Assembly (NCBI GenBank): GCA_934148875.1
Contig: CAKPDJ010000013.1
Coordinates: 1 to 32,546, forward strand
Length of the DNA: 32,546 nt
Reading direction: 5' to 3'
Source: an uncultured Bacilli bacterium
GTDB lineage: Bacteria; Bacillota_I; Bacilli_A; RF39; UBA660
The first letter of the stretch is position 1. Every line of letters starts with the position of its first letter. The notes below the pieces were generated by a model that had not been told where the DNA came from, did no database searches, and was given only the letters and a program-made list of their open reading frames with translations. Below, in pieces: positions 1 to 9,035 of the stretch. The position numbers and the translations under genes were made by a program.

Positions 1-2439
1 TACCATCCACATGGAGATAGCTCTATATATGACGCTATGGTACGTATGAGTCAGTGGTGGAAACAATCAACACCATATATTGATATGCATGGTAATAATG
101 GATCAATGGATGGAGATAGTCCTGCTGCGATGCGTTATACTGAAGCTAGACTTTCTAAAATTAGTAATGAGTTATTAGAAGATATTGATAAAGAAACAAT
201 TATTTGGGCCCCTAACTTTGATGATTCAGAAATTGAACCTACGGTTTTACCAGCTAGATTTCCTAACTTAATAGTTAATGGTGCAACTGGTATTAGTGCT
301 GGTTATGCTACTAATATTCCACCACATAATTTAGGTGAAATAATTGATGCAACTATTAAAAGAATAGATTCACCTAACTGTTATTTGGATACTATTATGG
401 ATATAGTAAAAGGACCTGACTTTCCTACTGGTGGTATTGTTGAAGGTATTGATGGTATACGTAGTGCTTATGAGACTGGTAGAGGTAAGATAATAGTTAA
501 ATCAAGATGTAGTTTTGAAGAAGATAAAAATAAAACAGTACTTGCTATTAGTGAAATACCTTTTGAAGTAAATAAGGCTTTACTTGTTCGTAAGATTGAT
601 GAAATAAGAATTGATAAGAAGATAGATGGTATTTTAGAAGTAAGAGATGAATCTGATAGAGATGGTTTAAGAATAGCTATTGATATTAAAAAGGATGCTA
701 ATCGTGAACTTATTCTAAATTATTTACTTAAAAATACTGACTTACAAGTATCATATAACTTTAATATGATTGTGATTGATCATAGAAGACCAAAACAGTT
801 AGGATTATTAGCTATTTTAGATTCTTATATTGAGTTTAAAAAAGAAGTTATAACTAAAAGAACAGAATATGATTTAAACACTGCTCAAGCTAGACTTCAT
901 ATCGTAGAAGGGTTAATTAAATGCTTATCTATTTTAGATGAAGTTATTCGTGTAATACGTGCTAGTAAAAATAAAAGTGATGCTAAAGATAATTTAGTTA
1001 AAGAATTTGATTTTACTCCATTACAGGCTGAAGCTATAGTTATGTTACAGTTATATAAATTAACTAATACTGATGTTACAGAACTTGAGGCTGAACTTCA
1101 AAGTTTAAGAAAAATAGTTAGTGAACTAGAAAGTATTTTATCTAGTGATGATAAGTTGAAAGCGGTTATGAAAGATGAACTTCGTAGAGTTAAAAAAGAA
1201 TATGCTGTTGAGAGAAGAACAGATATTAAGGATGAAATAACAGATATAAAAATTGATACAACAGTTATGATACCTAAAGAAGATGTTCTGGTTATGGTAA
1301 CTAAGGATGGATATATTAAACGTACATCTTGGCGTAGTTATCAGGCATCTACTGATGAAGCTATGCTTAAGGATAATGATTATATTTTAGGATTATATGA
1401 ATTAAATACCTTAGATACAGTGCTACTATTTACTAATTTAGGTAATTATTTATATGTTCCAGTTCATACTATTTTCGATATTAAGTGGAAAGATATTGGT
1501 AAACATATTAGTAATCTTATTAAGTTAGAGGAAATGGAAGAAATAGTTAGTGTCATTCCAGTATGTAATTTTGATGATAAATTAGATATTGCGATAGCTA
1601 CTAAAAATGGTATGATTAAGCGTACACCGTTAAAAGAATTCCAAGTTTCTCGTTATTCTAAACCAATTCAATGTATGAAGCTTAAAGATGATGATAGTGT
1701 AATTAATGCTTTTATTACTCTAAATAATGATATTTTTATAGCTACAAATAGTAATTATGGATTATGGTTTGATAAGGAAGAAATACCTGTTGTTGGTGTT
1801 AAAGCCAGTGGTGTTAAAGCTATTAAACTTAAGGATGATGTGGTTGTATCTGCATGTAATTTTGATAGTAATAAAGATGAATATTTACTTGTTATTACTG
1901 ATAAGGGAACTGGTAAACGTGTTAAAATTACTGAGTTTGAGAAATCACTTCGCGCTCATAGAGGATTATTACTATTGAGAGAAGTTAAGACTAACCCATA
2001 TCATACAGTTAGAACGTTCTTAACTACTGGTAGAGATCATGTTGGAATTAAAACCCCTGATATTAATCTTTTAAAAACTAGTGAATTCCCAATTATGGAT
2101 CGTTATTCAACTGGTAGTACTATTTCTAAACATAATGTAATAGATGCCTTTAAAGTAGTTGAATTGCTTACTAAAAATAATTTAACAAATACTGATGACA
2201 ATAATAATGATAATAGTGATGAATTGTTTGATAATAATAATGAAAATATCAGTACTGAACATATAGAAAAAGATGAAGTAGTTGAAATAACTTCCAAAAT
2301 ACTTGAAGAAACATTAGAAGAAAAGAAAGAAGAGAAACCTTTAAAAAAGGAAGAGAAACAACCAACAACTAATAAAGTTTCACTTAAAGAAATAGATGAT
2401 AGATTAATGACAATAGATGATTTTTTAGGAGATTTTTAA
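1..2439 (+). CDS. parC: DNA topoisomerase IV subunit A (5'-truncated by window edge)
   Basis: ParC is the DNA cleavage and rejoining subunit of topoisomerase IV, which with ParE decatenates sister chromosomes. The frame is open from base 1, so the N-terminal part (about 70-80 residues) lies outside the window; 812 residues are visible. The reading YHPHGDSSIYDAM opens the window and holds the quinolone-resistance region with Ser (19-21) and Asp (31-33), the unmutated Gram-positive residues. The catalytic Tyr lies in AAMRYTEAR (codon 136-138). The stretch MHGNNGSMDGDSPAAM is ParC-like rather than GyrA-like. A coiled-coil region near visible residues 350-410 is followed by the beta-pinwheel C-terminal domain. 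The last ~80 residues form a poly-Asn/Asp then Glu/Lys-rich tail, longer than usual. parE would be expected just upstream. A terminator begins inside the last codons. Confidence 0.95.
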   Translation, partial: YHPHGDSSIYDAMVRMSQWWKQSTPYIDMHGNNGSMDGDSPAAMRYTEARLSKISNELLEDIDKETIIWAPNFDDSEIEPTVLPARFPNLIVNGATGISAGYATNIPPHNLGEIIDATIKRIDSPNCYLDTIMDIVKGPDFPTGGIVEGIDGIRSAYETGRGKIIVKSRCSFEEDKNKTVLAISEIPFEVNKALLVRKIDEIRIDKKIDGILEVRDESDRDGLRIAIDIKKDANRELILNYLLKNTDLQVSYNFNMIVIDHRRPKQLGLLAILDSYIEFKKEVITKRTEYDLNTAQARLHIVEGLIKCLSILDEVIRVIRASKNKSDAKDNLVKEFDFTPLQAEAIVMLQLYKLTNTDVTELEAELQSLRKIVSELESILSSDDKLKAVMKDELRRVKKEYAVERRTDIKDEITDIKIDTTVMIPKEDVLVMVTKDGYIKRTSWRSYQASTDEAMLKDNDYILGLYELNTLDTVLLFTNLGNYLYVPVHTIFDIKWKDIGKHISNLIKLEEMEEIVSVIPVCNFDDKLDIAIATKNGMIKRTPLKEFQVSRYSKPIQCMKLKDDDSVINAFITLNNDIFIATNSNYGLWFDKEEIPVVGVKASGVKAIKLKDDVVVSACNFDSNKDEYLLVITDKGTGKRVKITEFEKSLRAHRGLLLLREVKTNPYHTVRTFLTTGRDHVGIKTPDINLLKTSEFPIMDRYSTGSTISKHNVIDAFKVVELLTKNNLTNTDDNNNDNSDELFDNNNENISTEHIEKDEVVEITSKILEETLEEKKEEKPLKKEEKQPTTNKVSLKEIDDRLMTIDDFLGDF

Positions 2440-2451
2440 AATCTCTTTTTT
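2429..2451 (+). terminator. Intrinsic terminator of parC
   Basis: Inverted repeat GAGATTTT (2429-2436) / AAAATCTC (2438-2445) followed by six T. The parC stop codon (2437-2439) sits at the hairpin apex. Confidence 0.8.
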
Positions 2452-2475
2452 GTTTTAAAAAAGTTATTTTAGTAA

Positions 2476-2504
2476 TTGTAAATTATTGTAAAATATTGTA
2501 TAAT
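2476..2504 (+). promoter_or_regulatory. Sigma-A type promoter of the pyrophosphatase gene
   Basis: -35 TTGTAA (2476-2481), exactly 17 bases, -10 TATAAT (2499-2504), about 42 bases before the start codon. It lies between the parC terminator and the next gene, as expected for an independent unit. Confidence 0.75.
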
Positions 2505-2545
2505 TCATACAGTAGTTTTGATATAGAAAAAGAGGTAATTTTATT

Positions 2546-4162
2546 ATGGAAAAAATATATATATTTGGACATCAAAAACCAGATACTGATTCTATTACTA
2601 GTTCAATTAGTTTATCATACTTAAAAAATAAACTTGGTATGCATACTGTACCTGTTAGACTTGGAGAAGTTAATGATGAAACTAAATTTGTACTTAAGAC
2701 ATTTGGAGTTAGTACACCGGCTTTAATAAATGATGTTAAACTACAATTAAAAGATTTGAATTATCATAAGGATTATTTTGTTAATCAAAAAATATCTATT
2801 GGTGAAGCATACCAATATATGTTAGATAAAGGTATTACTGGTGTGCCTGTTGTTGATGATAATAAGAAATTTGTTGGCTTAGTAACTATTAAAATGATTA
2901 CTAGAGATTTAATTGATGGTAATTTTAGTAAACTTAATACATCATATGATAATATAGTTAAAACATTAGAAGGTGAAGAAATACTTCGTTTTGATGATGA
3001 AATTATTGGTGGTATTATGGCAGCTGCTTATCGTAGCTCTACATTTATGAATACTATTCATCTTGGTAGTGATAATATTCTAATAGTTGGAGATCGTCAT
3101 AGCGTTATTGAATATGCTATTATGTCTAAAGTTAAACTTTTGATAATAGTAGGTAACGGTGAAATTAAAGAAGAACATTTGCAAATGGCAAGAGAAAATC
3201 ATGTTAATATTATTAGGACAGGATTTGACACTTTCCGTACTACTAAAGTTATTGGACTTTCTAATTATTTAAAAACAATAGTTCCTGAAGACAGACCATA
3301 TACTTTTGATGAAGCTACATATTATGACGATTTTGTTGTTAAGACTAATAAATTAAAACATAATAACTATCCAATTATAGGTAAAAATGGTGTATGTAAA
3401 GGTTTGATTCGTATTACTGAAATTACAGATAAAAAGCGTAAAAAAGTTATTTTAGTTGATCATAATGAATTAGAACAGAGTGCAGATGGCTTAGAAGAAG
3501 CTGATATTGTTGAAGTGGTAGATCATCATAAAATAGGTAATATTTCTACAAAAAATCCTATTAATTTTAGAAATATGTCTGTTGGATGTACTAATACTAT
3601 TATTTATCAAATGTATAAAGAAAATAATATAGAAATACCAAGAGAAATAGCTGGACTTATGCTATCAGGGGTATTATCTGATACCTTAGCACTTACTAGT
3701 CCAACTACTACTGATTTAGATAGAGAAGTAGTTAAAAATCTTGCTAAAATAGTTGATATTAATTATCATGATTATGCACTTGAAATGTTTAAGGCTGGTA
3801 CTTCATTACAAGGTAAAACAATTGAAGAAATAGTTAATACTGATATTAAAGGATTTACAAGTGATGATATTAGTTTTGCTGTTAGTCAAGTATTTACTTT
3901 AGATATTGATTCTGTATTATCACATAAGGGTGAATATATTCAATATATCAATGAGCTTGCTAAAAATAAAAATTATCGTTTAGTTTTATTAGTTATTACT
4001 GATATTATTAGAAATGGTAGTTATTTACTTTACACTGATGGTTCAGGTGAAATTGTTGCTGATGGATTTGATATTACTGATATTAAACAAGGTGCATATA
4101 TAGATGGTGTTGTTTCACGTAAGAAGCAAATAGTACCTGCTATTATGGAGGTTATTCGTTAA
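2546..4162 (+). CDS. ppaC: Manganese-dependent inorganic pyrophosphatase with CBS/DRTGG regulatory insert
   Basis: Family II (DHH) pyrophosphatase, hydrolysing PPi to two phosphates in the cytoplasm and so driving biosynthetic reactions. The DHH-domain start is GHQKPDTDS (residues 8-16, metal ligands His and Asp). The active site resumes after an insert with ILVDHNE and VVDHHKIG near residues 305-335, and the DHHA2 substrate domain fills the C-terminus. The insert holds a CBS motif (GVPVVDDNKKFVGLVT, about 99-114), a DRTGG-like segment (about 140-250) and a second CBS (about 250-300). That arrangement is the nucleotide-regulated CBS-pyrophosphatase, where AMP/ADP inhibit and ATP or diadenosine polyphosphates activate in characterised clostridial enzymes. 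At 538 residues it has the length expected for this subtype rather than the ~310-residue plain enzyme. It has its own promoter and terminator. Regulation by nucleotides is inferred from the family. Confidence 0.93.
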   Translation: MEKIYIFGHQKPDTDSITSSISLSYLKNKLGMHTVPVRLGEVNDETKFVLKTFGVSTPALINDVKLQLKDLNYHKDYFVNQKISIGEAYQYMLDKGITGVPVVDDNKKFVGLVTIKMITRDLIDGNFSKLNTSYDNIVKTLEGEEILRFDDEIIGGIMAAAYRSSTFMNTIHLGSDNILIVGDRHSVIEYAIMSKVKLLIIVGNGEIKEEHLQMARENHVNIIRTGFDTFRTTKVIGLSNYLKTIVPEDRPYTFDEATYYDDFVVKTNKLKHNNYPIIGKNGVCKGLIRITEITDKKRKKVILVDHNELEQSADGLEEADIVEVVDHHKIGNISTKNPINFRNMSVGCTNTIIYQMYKENNIEIPREIAGLMLSGVLSDTLALTSPTTTDLDREVVKNLAKIVDINYHDYALEMFKAGTSLQGKTIEEIVNTDIKGFTSDDISFAVSQVFTLDIDSVLSHKGEYIQYINELAKNKNYRLVLLVITDIIRNGSYLLYTDGSGEIVADGFDITDIKQGAYIDGVVSRKKQIVPAIMEVIR

Positions 4163-4188
4163 AAACTAGATTTGTCTAGTTTTTCTTT
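4161..4188 (+). terminator. Intrinsic terminator of ppaC
   Basis: Ten-base stem AAAAACTAGA (4161-4170) / TCTAGTTTTT (4175-4184), loop TTTG, then CTTT. It overlaps the last two bases of the stop codon. Confidence 0.85.
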
Positions 4189-4214
4189 GCATAATATTTA
4201 ATGTATGGTATAAT
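4186..4214 (+). promoter_or_regulatory. Promoter of the DUF368-uppP-ZIP operon
   Basis: Extended -10: TGG directly before TATAAT (4209-4214). A -35-like TTTGCA at 4186-4191 sits 17 bases upstream. The ribosome binding site AAGGAG follows at 4231-4236 before ATG 4242. Confidence 0.65.
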
Positions 4215-4241
4215 TTTTATAGTTTATTATAAGGAGAGTTT

Positions 4242-5108
4242 ATGAAGAATATTGTTTTAATTGTTAAAGGATTTATTATGGGAATTGCTAATATAATTCC
4301 TGGTGTTAGTGGAGGAACGTTAGCTTTGACTATGGGAATCTATGAAGGATTTATTGGCGCTATTAGTCATTTCTTTTCTAATTTAAAGGAAAATATTAAG
4401 TTTTTACTTCCAATATTTATAGGCATAGGTTTATCTATTTTAACTATGAGTAATGTCATAACTAAAAGTTTTGAAAAGTTTCCTATCCCAACAACATTAT
4501 TTTTTATGGGATTGGTAATTGGAGGAATTCCAATGTTACTTGCTAAAGTTAAAGGTACTAAAGAAACTAAAAAGCCAAGTAGTTATGTTATTGCTTTACT
4601 TACATTTTTACTTGTTATGGTTTTAGCTTTCTCTAAAGAAATATTTGGTGGTAATTTAGGTAATGCTGATTTTTCTAATTTAAATATACTAGGTTACTTA
4701 AATTTAACTCTTATTGGTACTATTGCAGCAGCAACTATGGTTATTCCTGGTGTTAGTGGTTCGTTAGTACTTATGTTACTAGGATATTATTTCCCAATTG
4801 TTAATGTTATTAAAGATTTAACACATTTTAATAATATTGGTTCTAATATTTTAATAGCTGGTTTCTTTGGAGTAGGTGTATTAATTGGTATTGTTTTAAT
4901 AGCTAAATTAATTGAATGGTTACTTGCTAAATTCGAAATTTTGACTTATTTTGGTGTTATTGGATTTATTATAGCTAGTGTTTTAGCTATTCCTGTTTCT
5001 GTATATCATGAAGTTGGTACTATTGTTTATACTGTTCCTCAAGTGGTTATTGGTATTATTTTCTTAGTACTTGGTGGTTTAGTTGGTTATAAGTTAGGTG
5101 AAAAATAA
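4242..5108 (+). CDS. popT: DUF368 membrane protein, PopT-type undecaprenyl-phosphate transporter
   Basis: Polytopic membrane protein of 288 residues with about eight to nine hydrophobic segments. Two internally related signature motifs, NIIPGVSGGTLAL (residues 18-30) and MVIPGVSGSLVLM (about 166-178), show the inverted or duplicated repeat of the DUF368 family. Members were shown in recent work to return undecaprenyl phosphate from the outer to the inner membrane leaflet. The next gene starts within its stop codon (TAATG) and encodes UppP, which makes undecaprenyl phosphate on the outer face. Translational coupling of the phosphatase and the flippase supports a shared lipid-carrier recycling role for wall and glycan synthesis. 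Transport activity is inferred from family and context. Confidence 0.85.
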   Translation: MKNIVLIVKGFIMGIANIIPGVSGGTLALTMGIYEGFIGAISHFFSNLKENIKFLLPIFIGIGLSILTMSNVITKSFEKFPIPTTLFFMGLVIGGIPMLLAKVKGTKETKKPSSYVIALLTFLLVMVLAFSKEIFGGNLGNADFSNLNILGYLNLTLIGTIAAATMVIPGVSGSLVLMLLGYYFPIVNVIKDLTHFNNIGSNILIAGFFGVGVLIGIVLIAKLIEWLLAKFEILTYFGVIGFIIASVLAIPVSVYHEVGTIVYTVPQVVIGIIFLVLGGLVGYKLGEK

Positions 5109-5923
5109 TGGATATTGGTGTTATTATACTAGCTATTATTCAAGGAATAGCTGAATTTTTACCAATTTCTTCTAGTGCTCATCTTATTATTTTTAGAGAT
5201 TTATTTGGAATAGGTGCTAGTAGTGTTAGTGGCGATTTATCATTAGTTTTTGATATTGCACTTCATTTTGGTACATTACTTGCTATAGTTATTTATTTCT
5301 TTAAAGACTTTTGGAATATGGTTATTTCAGGACTTACTAAAGGAACTAAAACTAAAGAAGGTAAACTATTTTGGTATATAGTTGTAGCAACTATTCCGGC
5401 TGCTATAGTTGGTGTTTTATTTGAAAGTATTATTGAAAATGCCATCAGAAATAATTTTATTATAATAGGTAGTGCCTTAATTATAATGGGTATTATTATA
5501 TATTTAGTTGATAAGAATACTAAAGAAATTAAAACTTTAGATACTATGACATTTAAAGATGCTATTATAATTGGTTGCAGTCAAGTTTTTGCTTTAATTC
5601 CTGGCTTTAGTAGAAGTGGTACTACTATTGCTAGTGCTAGGGGATTAAAACTTAATAGAGAAGATGCAGCTAAATTTTCTTTTTATTTATCAGCACCAGT
5701 GGTATTAGGAGCTGTAGTACTATCAGTCTTTGATTCTGCTACCATTACTACTATTAGTAGTAATCTAAGTATATTTATTATTGGTGTAGGTGTTGCTTTT
5801 ATATCTGGTCTTTTATGTATTGAATTTTTACTTAAATATATCAAAAAACATGATTTTAAGCTGTTTATGTGGTATCGAATAATATTAGGTATTGTGGTAA
5901 TTATATATACTTTAATTAAATAG
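5108..5923 (+). CDS. uppP: Undecaprenyl-diphosphate phosphatase
   Basis: UppP/BacA removes a phosphate from undecaprenyl pyrophosphate, regenerating the carrier lipid for peptidoglycan and polymer export; raised dosage gives bacitracin resistance in other bacteria. The protein has 271 residues and about eight membrane helices, the usual size. The first family motif, QGIAEFLPISSSAHL, lies at residues 12-26 and carries the catalytic Glu; the second, PGFSRSGTTIASARG, is near residues 161-175 with the essential Ser/Arg. The ATG overlaps the stop codon of the DUF368 gene by one base and there is no separate Shine-Dalgarno, so translation is probably coupled. A ZIP transporter gene follows after 10 bases. 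Confidence 0.96.
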   Translation: MDIGVIILAIIQGIAEFLPISSSAHLIIFRDLFGIGASSVSGDLSLVFDIALHFGTLLAIVIYFFKDFWNMVISGLTKGTKTKEGKLFWYIVVATIPAAIVGVLFESIIENAIRNNFIIIGSALIIMGIIIYLVDKNTKEIKTLDTMTFKDAIIIGCSQVFALIPGFSRSGTTIASARGLKLNREDAAKFSFYLSAPVVLGAVVLSVFDSATITTISSNLSIFIIGVGVAFISGLLCIEFLLKYIKKHDFKLFMWYRIILGIVVIIYTLIK

Positions 5924-5933
5924 GAGTTTAGCT

Positions 5934-6683
5934 ATGGGACTATTATTGACACTTTTATTGGGATTATTTATTATACTAGGAGCTGTGATAGTATTTTTAA
6001 CTAAAAATAATGATAGATTTATTCAGTTTTCTATTAGTTTAGCTTTTGGTGTTATTGCAATGCTTATTGTTACTGATCTTATACCTGAAGCTTATGAAAT
6101 TATAGGAAGTGGAAACTTAATCTATGACACTTTATATATTATAATTGGCGCTAGTATTGGATTTGTATTATTAAAAATACTTGATTATTTTGTACCCGAT
6201 CATGAAGATAATTTAAGTACTACTAGTGATGATGATAAAAATCTAAAACATATAGGAATGGTTGCTAGTATTGCTTTAGTTATTCATAATATAGTAGAGG
6301 GAATGGCTATTTATTTATTAGTTAATTCTGATATAAAGGCTGGGCTTATGGCATGTGTAGGAGTTGGACTTCATAATATTCCTTTAGGAATGGTTATTAC
6401 TTCTGCATTTTATAAAGCAAATAAAAACAAAAAACATACTATGTTAATTATAATGGGTATTTCTCTTTCGACTTTTATTGGCGGAATACTAATTTCTTGT
6501 TTACCATTTAATGATATTATGGAACTAGTTGAAGGAATATCTTTGACTTTGACACTTGGTATGTTGATTTACATATTACTACTAGAATTATTACCAAAAA
6601 TTATCTATACTAAACAAAAAAGAATTACTATTTTAGGTGTTTTACTTGGTGTTTTATTACTAACAATTACTTTATTTGTATAG
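5934..6683 (+). CDS. ZIP family divalent metal transporter
   Basis: Membrane protein of 249 residues with about eight hydrophobic helices. The paired metal-binding motifs of the ZIP family are visible: HNIVEG (about residues 116-121) in one helix and HNIPLG (about 146-151) in the next, and a charged loop (HEDN...DDDDK, about 86-105) lies between helices 3 and 4. ZIP proteins import zinc, iron or manganese; which metal cannot be told here. It is the third gene of the operon with the DUF368 and uppP genes, 10 bases after uppP with GGAG as ribosome binding site, and ends before a strong terminator. Manganese supply could matter to the upstream Mn-dependent pyrophosphatase, but that is only a guess from proximity. 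Confidence 0.85.
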   Translation: MGLLLTLLLGLFIILGAVIVFLTKNNDRFIQFSISLAFGVIAMLIVTDLIPEAYEIIGSGNLIYDTLYIIIGASIGFVLLKILDYFVPDHEDNLSTTSDDDKNLKHIGMVASIALVIHNIVEGMAIYLLVNSDIKAGLMACVGVGLHNIPLGMVITSAFYKANKNKKHTMLIIMGISLSTFIGGILISCLPFNDIMELVEGISLTLTLGMLIYILLLELLPKIIYTKQKRITILGVLLGVLLLTITLFV

Positions 6684-6716
6684 TTAGTTGGTAACATTTA
6701 TGTATTTATAATTGTA

Positions 6717-6744
6717 AAAGTACTATTAAACTAGTACTTTTTTT
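6717..6744 (+). terminator. Intrinsic terminator after the ZIP gene
   Basis: Nine-base stem AAAGTACTA (6717-6725) / TAGTACTTT (6732-6740), six-base loop, then four more T. Confidence 0.85.
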
Positions 6745-6746
6745 GA

Positions 6747-6752
6747 TATAAT
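6747..6752 (+). promoter_or_regulatory. -10 element of the lepA operon
   Basis: A perfect TATAAT directly after the previous terminator, 24 bases before the lepA start. No convincing -35 is visible at 16-18 bases upstream, since that stretch lies within the terminator hairpin. Confidence 0.5.
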
Positions 6753-6775
6753 AATTGCATTAAGTAGGTGAAGAC

Positions 6776-8572
6776 ATGAAACAAGAAAATATACGTAATT
6801 TTTCTATTATTGCTCATATTGATCATGGTAAAAGCACGTTAGCAGATAGACTGTTAGAGGAAACTGGTGCTTTAGAAAAGAGAGAGCTTAAGGAACAAAC
6901 TTTAGATTCTATGGACATTGAACGTGAACGTGGTATTACTATTAAACTTAATGCTGTTAGACTTAAATATAACTATCAAAATGAAGAATATTTACTTCAT
7001 TTAATTGATACGCCTGGTCATGTTGATTTTTCATATGAGGTTAGTAGAAGTTTAGCTGCTTGTGAGGGAGCATTATTAGTAGTTGATGCTGCTCAGGGGA
7101 TTGAAGCACAGACTTTAGCTAATTTATATTTAGCTTTAGAGCATGATCTTACTATAATACCTGTTATTAATAAAATAGATTTGCCTAATGCTAATCCAGA
7201 GAAGGTAAAGCAAGAATTAATAGATGCGATTGGCTTTGATAGTGATGAATTTATATATACTAGTGCTAAAACAGGACAGGGAATTAAGGAATTGTTAGAA
7301 GCCATTATTGAAAGGATACCAGCTCCTAAAGGTGATAAGACTAAACCTCTTCAGGCTTTAATTTTTGATAGTTTCTTTGATTCATATCGTGGAGTTATTA
7401 TATCTTGCCGTATAAAAGAAGGTACTTTAAGAGTAGGAGATACTATTAAATTAATGGAAACTGGGGCTATCTATGATGTTACAGAGCTTGGAGTAATGAC
7501 ACCTAAAGAAGTTAAAAAGCAAGAACTTACAGCAGGTGAAGTTGGTTTTATTGCTGCTAGTATTAAAGATATTACTACTGTTAAAGTGGGAGATACGGTA
7601 ACTAATAATAATAGACCGGCTTTAACACCTTTACCAGGTTATCAACCTATGAAATCAATGGTATTTTGTGGTATTTATCCAATTGAATCTAGTAAATTTG
7701 AAGATTTGCGTGAAGCATTAGAAAAGCTTAAATTAAATGATGCATCTCTTGTATTTGATCCAGAAACTTCTACTGCATTAGGCTTTGGATTTAGATGTGG
7801 CTTTTTAGGGTTACTTCATATGGAAATAACGGAAGAAAGAATTGAAAGAGAGTTTGGAATTGAGATAATAGCTACATCACCTAGCGTTATTTATGAGGTT
7901 GAACTTACTGACCATTCAATTATTACGATAGATTCACCTAGCAGTCTTCCTGACAGACAAAAAATAGCTAGTATTAAAGAACCTTATATTAAAACTAATA
8001 TTTTTACACCTAGTGAATATATTGGACCTATCATGGAGTTGTGTCAAAATAAACGTGGTAATTATATTAGTATGGATTATTTGGATAAAACTAGAGTTAA
8101 TATACATTATGAAATACCTTTATCAGAAATAGTATATGATTTCTTTGATAAATTAAAATCATATACTAAAGGATATGCTTCCTTTGATTATGAATTTATT
8201 GGTTATAAGGAAAGCAATTTAGTAAAAATGGATATATTATTAAATGGTGAATTGGTTGATGCTTTGAGTGTAATAGTACATAAAGATTTTGCTTATAATA
8301 GAGGTAAAGCCGTAGTTGAATCATTGAAAGAACTTATTCCAAGACAAATGTTTGAAGTTCCTATTCAGGCATCAATTGGTAATCATGTTATTGCTAGAAC
8401 AGATATTAAGGCACTTCGTAAAAATGTTTTAGCTAAATGCTATGGTGGAGATATTACTAGAAAAAGAAAACTACTAGAAAAACAAAAAGAAGGTAAGAAA
8501 AGGATGAAACAAATAGGTAGAGTTGAGGTACCACAAGAAGCTTTCTTAGCAGTACTTAAAATGGAGGAATAG
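6776..8572 (+). CDS. lepA: Elongation factor 4 (LepA), translational GTPase
   Basis: Ribosome-associated GTPase related to EF-G, affecting translocation and 30S assembly. It is full length at 598 residues. GTPase motifs are in order: G1 AHIDHGKST (residues 13-21), G2 RGITI (about 52-56), G3 DTPGH (about 78-82), G4 NKID (about 132-135) and G5 SAK (about 163-165). The LepA-specific C-terminal domain is present, with SIGNHVIARTDIKALRKNV and a basic tail ending in PQEAFLAVLKMEE. The start has AGGTGAAGAC as ribosome binding site. It is the first gene of a three-gene unit; the next starts four bases later. In Bacillus lepA is also followed by hemW, but there no regulator lies between them. Confidence 0.97.
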   Translation: MKQENIRNFSIIAHIDHGKSTLADRLLEETGALEKRELKEQTLDSMDIERERGITIKLNAVRLKYNYQNEEYLLHLIDTPGHVDFSYEVSRSLAACEGALLVVDAAQGIEAQTLANLYLALEHDLTIIPVINKIDLPNANPEKVKQELIDAIGFDSDEFIYTSAKTGQGIKELLEAIIERIPAPKGDKTKPLQALIFDSFFDSYRGVIISCRIKEGTLRVGDTIKLMETGAIYDVTELGVMTPKEVKKQELTAGEVGFIAASIKDITTVKVGDTVTNNNRPALTPLPGYQPMKSMVFCGIYPIESSKFEDLREALEKLKLNDASLVFDPETSTALGFGFRCGFLGLLHMEITEERIEREFGIEIIATSPSVIYEVELTDHSIITIDSPSSLPDRQKIASIKEPYIKTNIFTPSEYIGPIMELCQNKRGNYISMDYLDKTRVNIHYEIPLSEIVYDFFDKLKSYTKGYASFDYEFIGYKESNLVKMDILLNGELVDALSVIVHKDFAYNRGKAVVESLKELIPRQMFEVPIQASIGNHVIARTDIKALRKNVLAKCYGGDITRKRKLLEKQKEGKKRMKQIGRVEVPQEAFLAVLKMEE

Positions 8573-8576
8573 AACT

Positions 8577-9035
8577 ATGGATGAACTAATTAAACAAGTT
8601 GCTAATTACATAATTAATAATAGAGCTACTATAAACGAAACGGCTGGTGCTTTTGGTAAATCTGTATCAAGTATTAAAAAATATATTAATGATGTTGATA
8701 AATTACAGCGAATAGATTTTGAATTATATCTTAAAGTGAAAGAAGTACAAAAAATAATTGAATTGAATGGACAAATAGCAGACGGTCGTATTGGCAAAAG
8801 AAGTGCGGGTATTAGCGATTATGATTCTATTGAAATGGCTCAGGATAGAATTGATAATTATGTTACCTTGGAACAATTATCAAAAAAATATAATGTTCCA
8901 ACTAGTACTATTTATGAAGCTATTAAAAGAATAGATGATGATGAAACTCAACGATTATTATCAGAAGTGTCATTGGCAAATCAAACATATTTTAAAACTA
9001 ATGAATCTGTTTTAAATGATGCTAGAAAAAGATGA
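8577..9035 (+). CDS. SpoIIID-like DNA-binding protein with a second HTH
   Basis: Protein of 152 residues. Its first ~75 residues match the layout of the sporulation regulator SpoIIID: ANYIINNRATINETAGAFG then SVSSIKKYI, a helix-turn-helix, followed by a KVKEVQKII helix and a basic stretch (DGRIGKRSAG) where SpoIIID has its DNA-contacting basic tail. Residues ~98-135 (VTLEQLSKKYNVPTSTIYEAI) form a second HTH of similar pattern, so the protein is about 60 residues longer than Bacillus SpoIIID (93) and may be an internal duplication. SpoIIID controls mother-cell genes during spore formation. It lies 4 bases after lepA and overlaps hemW by 4 bases (ATGA), so it would be co-transcribed with housekeeping genes, which is unusual for a sporulation regulator. 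Homology was judged by eye; it could be another small HTH family. Confidence 0.6.
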   Translation: MDELIKQVANYIINNRATINETAGAFGKSVSSIKKYINDVDKLQRIDFELYLKVKEVQKIIELNGQIADGRIGKRSAGISDYDSIEMAQDRIDNYVTLEQLSKKYNVPTSTIYEAIKRIDDDETQRLLSEVSLANQTYFKTNESVLNDARKR

